A stretch of DNA of 64,000 nt from Salinibacter pepae (GTDB lineage: Bacteria > Bacteroidota > Rhodothermia > Rhodothermales > Salinibacteraceae): the NCBI RefSeq assembly GCF_947077775.1, contig NZ_CAMTTE010000001.1:744001-808000 (forward strand). Direction: 5' to 3'. The stretch's first letter is position 1, and every line of letters begins with the position of its first letter. The translations under genes were made by a program, and so were the position numbers. Below the pieces are notes generated by a model. It did not search any database. It saw nothing but the letters and a program-made list of their open reading frames with translations, and was not told the DNA's origin. This document shows positions 61,803-64,000 of the stretch, in pieces.

Positions 61803-63665
61803 CTAGAATTCCTTTGCGACGTCGCCGGAGCGAACGGCCTCTGGCACTCGATAGTCCACGTCGAGGGCGTCAAGCCGACGGAGGTGGGCCGGCAGGCGCG
61901 CCCGAAAGTGCGCCCACTCGTGGTCGGTCTCCGGCGTCCACACGATTTCCGACAGGGCCAGGGCCCGCGGGTAGGCCATGTATTCGACCTTCTCGGGGGT
62001 ATGGATGTATTCGGTCCACACGTTTGCCTGGGCGCCGACGATGTGCCGCACGGCCTCGGTGCCGAGCGAGTCGGGAACCGGGTCGTACCCGTATACGTCG
62101 CGGAGCGTCGTCAGGCCGCCGATGGCCAGGGGCTCGCTGTCTGGATCGGCCTGATAGTAGTCGAAGTAGAGCGCATCCGTCGGCGTCATGATCGCATTTT
62201 GCCCTTGATGGGCCGCTTCGATGCCCCCCGCGGTGCCGCGCCACGACATGACGGTGGCGCCGGGCGGAAGCCCCCCTTCCAAAATCTCATCCCAGCCAAT
62301 CAGCGTCCGTCCGTGCTCGCTGAGGAACTCCCCAATGCGGCGGATGAAGTAGCTCTGCAGTTCCTTTTCGCCGGCCAGGCCCTCCCGTTCGATCACCGCC
62401 TGGGCGACCCTGCTCTTTCTCCACTGCTCTTTGGGCGCCTCGTCGCCGCCAATGTGGATGTACCTGCTCGGGAACAGCTCCATGACCTCCGTGAGCACGT
62501 TCTTCAGGAACGTGAAGGTTTCTTCGTTGGGGCAGTAGATCTGTTCGTGGACGCCCCAGGTGGTTGCCACCGTGTAGGACGAGTCGGTGACGCTCGTGCA
62601 TCCCATCTCGGGGTACGCCGCCAGGGCCGCCCGGGCATGCCCCGGCATTTCAATTTCGGGCACCACTGTCACGTGCCGCTCTTGGGCGTACCGCACGACC
62701 TCACGCACCTCCTCCTGGGTGTAGTATCCGCAGTATTCGGAGCCGTCGTAGGTCCCGGCCTCGTAGTGGCCAACCATCGACGAGTCGCGGCACGCCCCTA
62801 TGCTCGTAAGCCGGGGATACGGCTCAATCTCGATGCGCCACCCCTGGTCCTCGGTCAGGTGCCAGTGAAAGGTGTCGAGCTTGTGGAGCGCCAACAGATC
62901 GATGTACGTCTTGATGAAGGACACCGGAAAGACGTGACGCCCGACATCCAAATGCATGCCGCGATAGGGAAAGCGCGGGGCGTCTTCGATCCGGACGGCG
63001 GGCAGCGCCCACTCGATGTGCTCGTCGTCGTGCCCGAGTCCCCGTTCGACCGGTGGCGGCAGGAGTTGGCGCAGCGTCTGCATGCCGTAGAAGAGCCCTT
63101 TCGGGGTCGGGGCGCGCACCGCAACGGCACGGGGCGTGACCGTCAGTTCGTAGCGGCCGTCCGCCTCCCCCTCGCTGGGCGTGTTGGCTAGACGAGCGTC
63201 ATTCGGACGGGACGCGTCGCTCTCGTCGGGGGCGTCTCCGTCGGTCAGAATGAAAGCAACCGTGTTTTCCGGCTGCTCGGAGACGGGGCCCTTGGGGGCC
63301 GTCGTTCGGGCAACCCGCATCGGAAACACCGTGGCGTTGCGCACCAGGGTCGCTAGGGCCTCGGCGGGCGCTCGTGCGGTTTTGTTTTCCGGGTCGGACA
63401 CGAGAATTCGGGTCTCCTCGTCCAACGCGAAGGTGCCCTCCCGGGGCTCCAGCCGGCGCGGCCAGGGAATGATCGGATAACGCTCGCCCTCCGCCATGGC
63501 CGCCGAGCGCTGGGCCGCGGCCCGGTCGGACGCCCCCGCCGGCGACTGTGTGTGCGTGCTCTGCTCAGCGGCGGTGCACCCCACGCCGAAGAGCATTCCA
63601 ACACAGAGGATGATCGAGGCAGCGGAATGGTCTGCCCCGAAACGTGCGCATTTCGTTGGCCACAT
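61803..63665 (-). CDS. Beta-N-acetylhexosaminidase, GH20
   Basis: A 620-residue exported enzyme with a lipoprotein-type signal (L-F-G-V-G-C). It removes terminal GlcNAc/GalNAc from glycans. Domain order is an N-terminal GH20b-like domain (about 60-210), then a TIM barrel from Y-R-G-M-H-L-D-V-G-R-H. The substrate-assisted catalytic pair is Asp408-Glu409 in H-I-G-G-D-E-A-P-K. H-W-H-L-T-E-D-Q-G-W-R-I-E-I and the W-D-E-I-L-E-G-G and W-T-E-Y-I motifs line the pocket. It follows the partial Gfo/Idh gene by 78 bp and precedes the DUF3472 gene. Confidence 0.95.
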   Translation of the reverse strand: MWPTKCARFGADHSAASIILCVGMLFGVGCTAAEQSTHTQSPAGASDRAAAQRSAAMAEGERYPIIPWPRRLEPREGTFALDEETRILVSDPENKTARAPAEALATLVRNATVFPMRVARTTAPKGPVSEQPENTVAFILTDGDAPDESDASRPNDARLANTPSEGEADGRYELTVTPRAVAVRAPTPKGLFYGMQTLRQLLPPPVERGLGHDDEHIEWALPAVRIEDAPRFPYRGMHLDVGRHVFPVSFIKTYIDLLALHKLDTFHWHLTEDQGWRIEIEPYPRLTSIGACRDSSMVGHYEAGTYDGSEYCGYYTQEEVREVVRYAQERHVTVVPEIEMPGHARAALAAYPEMGCTSVTDSSYTVATTWGVHEQIYCPNEETFTFLKNVLTEVMELFPSRYIHIGGDEAPKEQWRKSRVAQAVIEREGLAGEKELQSYFIRRIGEFLSEHGRTLIGWDEILEGGLPPGATVMSWRGTAGGIEAAHQGQNAIMTPTDALYFDYYQADPDSEPLAIGGLTTLRDVYGYDPVPDSLGTEAVRHIVGAQANVWTEYIHTPEKVEYMAYPRALALSEIVWTPETDHEWAHFRARLPAHLRRLDALDVDYRVPEAVRSGDVAKEF

Positions 63666-63743
63666 GTGGACGTTCTGATTGGTGCAATCCTTGCGGCATT
63701 GCGCCGAACGCCGGACGCCGCGGGGGGCGCTCCCGCGCCGCCG

Positions 63744-64000
63744 TTAAAATTCAGCGTCCGGGTCGAAGGAGCGCTCGTCAGTCATCCAGCGGCCGTCGGT
63801 GAAGTCGGGGATGGCCACCGGCTCGCCGCCCTGCTCGATCGACCGCTCGGACAGGGGACTCAGCACGCTCCACGTCGCGGCGTCGTAGACGTCGATCGGC
63901 GGCGCCACGTCCCGCTTGATCGACTCGACGAAGGCGTTCCGGACGAAGTAGTCCATGCCCCCGTGTCCGGAGCCTTCCGCCTCCTCCTCGTACCGCGACC
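63744..64000 (-). CDS. Gfo/Idh/MocA-family or GH109-like protein, partial
   Basis: Only the last 85 or so residues are in the window; the gene continues beyond 64000. The visible end reads G-H-G-G-M-D-Y-F-V-R-N-A-F-V-E-S-I-K, then P-P-I-D-V-Y-D-A-A-T-W-S and S-L-S-E-R-S-I-E-Q-G-G-E-P-V-A-I-P-D-F-T-like sequence. This is the usual C-terminus of NAD-dependent Gfo/Idh proteins of the GH109 (alpha-N-acetylgalactosaminidase) group. It is the first gene seen of the leftward hexosaminidase operon, which fits an amino-sugar role. Confidence 0.8.
   Translation of the reverse strand, partial: SRYEEEAEGSGHGGMDYFVRNAFVESIKRDVAPPIDVYDAATWSVLSPLSERSIEQGGEPVAIPDFTDGRWMTDERSFDPDAEF

Noticed and set aside
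1-64000. CRISPR arrays, toxin-antitoxin pairs and riboswitches
   Set aside because: No regularly spaced repeats, no typical toxin/antitoxin pair and no riboswitch core could be identified by eye.

Overview
The window looks like a chromosome segment of an extremely halophilic member of the Rhodothermota/Bacteroidota, most probably Salinibacter (S. ruber or a close relative). The DNA is high in G+C with GC-rich third codon positions. The proteins are strongly acidic, with runs of Asp/Glu even in loops of membrane proteins. The gene set includes S46 dipeptidyl peptidases, an SSS symporter preceded by a DUF3311 protein, EgtD, a TreT-like glycosyltransferase and an intein-bearing family B DNA polymerase. 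I identify the organism from gene content and composition only.

Layout. 1-8.5 kb is a TetR-controlled efflux locus. A leftward DUF2892 gene plus FAD oxidoreductase (cut by the window edge) faces a tetR gene and a tolC-adaptor-RND pump-PII-like-DUF2892 operon. Three copies of one palindromic operator sit in front of the three transcription units. 8.5-15 kb holds a secreted unknown, a methyltransferase, a second secreted unknown, an SDR reductase, a tandem universal stress protein and PEP synthase. 15.2-18.5 kb is a three-gene adaptor/FtsX-permease/ATPase exporter. 18.6-26.8 kb has an SLC13-type permease, a PAP2 phosphatase, a type IIA P-type ATPase, a TreT-like GT4 enzyme and an alkaline-phosphatase-fold metalloenzyme.

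26.8-31.2 kb encodes two S46-family proteins in tandem. One has the catalytic residues and its neighbour has lost the catalytic His and Ser. A tRNA-Leu(UAG) follows. 31.5-34.7 kb is a run of small, mostly unrecognised genes, including a LOV-like PAS protein without the flavin-adduct cysteine and a MazG-like pyrophosphohydrolase. 35.1-38.6 kb is a family B DNA polymerase split by a 357-residue intein with a LAGLIDADG-type endonuclease; the intein ends in Gly-Gln rather than His-Asn. 38.7-46.7 kb holds an SSS symporter unit, an outer-membrane-type protein, inorganic pyrophosphatase, a terminase-nuclease-like orphan, EgtD, an SDR and a restriction-subunit-like orphan. 46.8-51.6 kb is a YhaO/YhaN-like (SbcD/SbcC-like) pair. 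52.3-59.7 kb has a very large GAF/PAS histidine kinase and a secreted HExxH/propeller/barrel protein. 60.4-64 kb is a leftward glycan operon: Gfo/Idh-type enzyme (partial), GH20 hexosaminidase and a DUF3472/DUF5077 lipoprotein.

The items I consider most worth following are the three-operator TetR efflux regulon with a DUF2892 gene in each arm, the S46 enzyme/pseudoenzyme pair, the Gln-terminated polymerase intein, and three apparently active-site-degraded orphans. I see no CRISPR array, no intact insertion sequence, no rRNA and no riboswitch I could defend.
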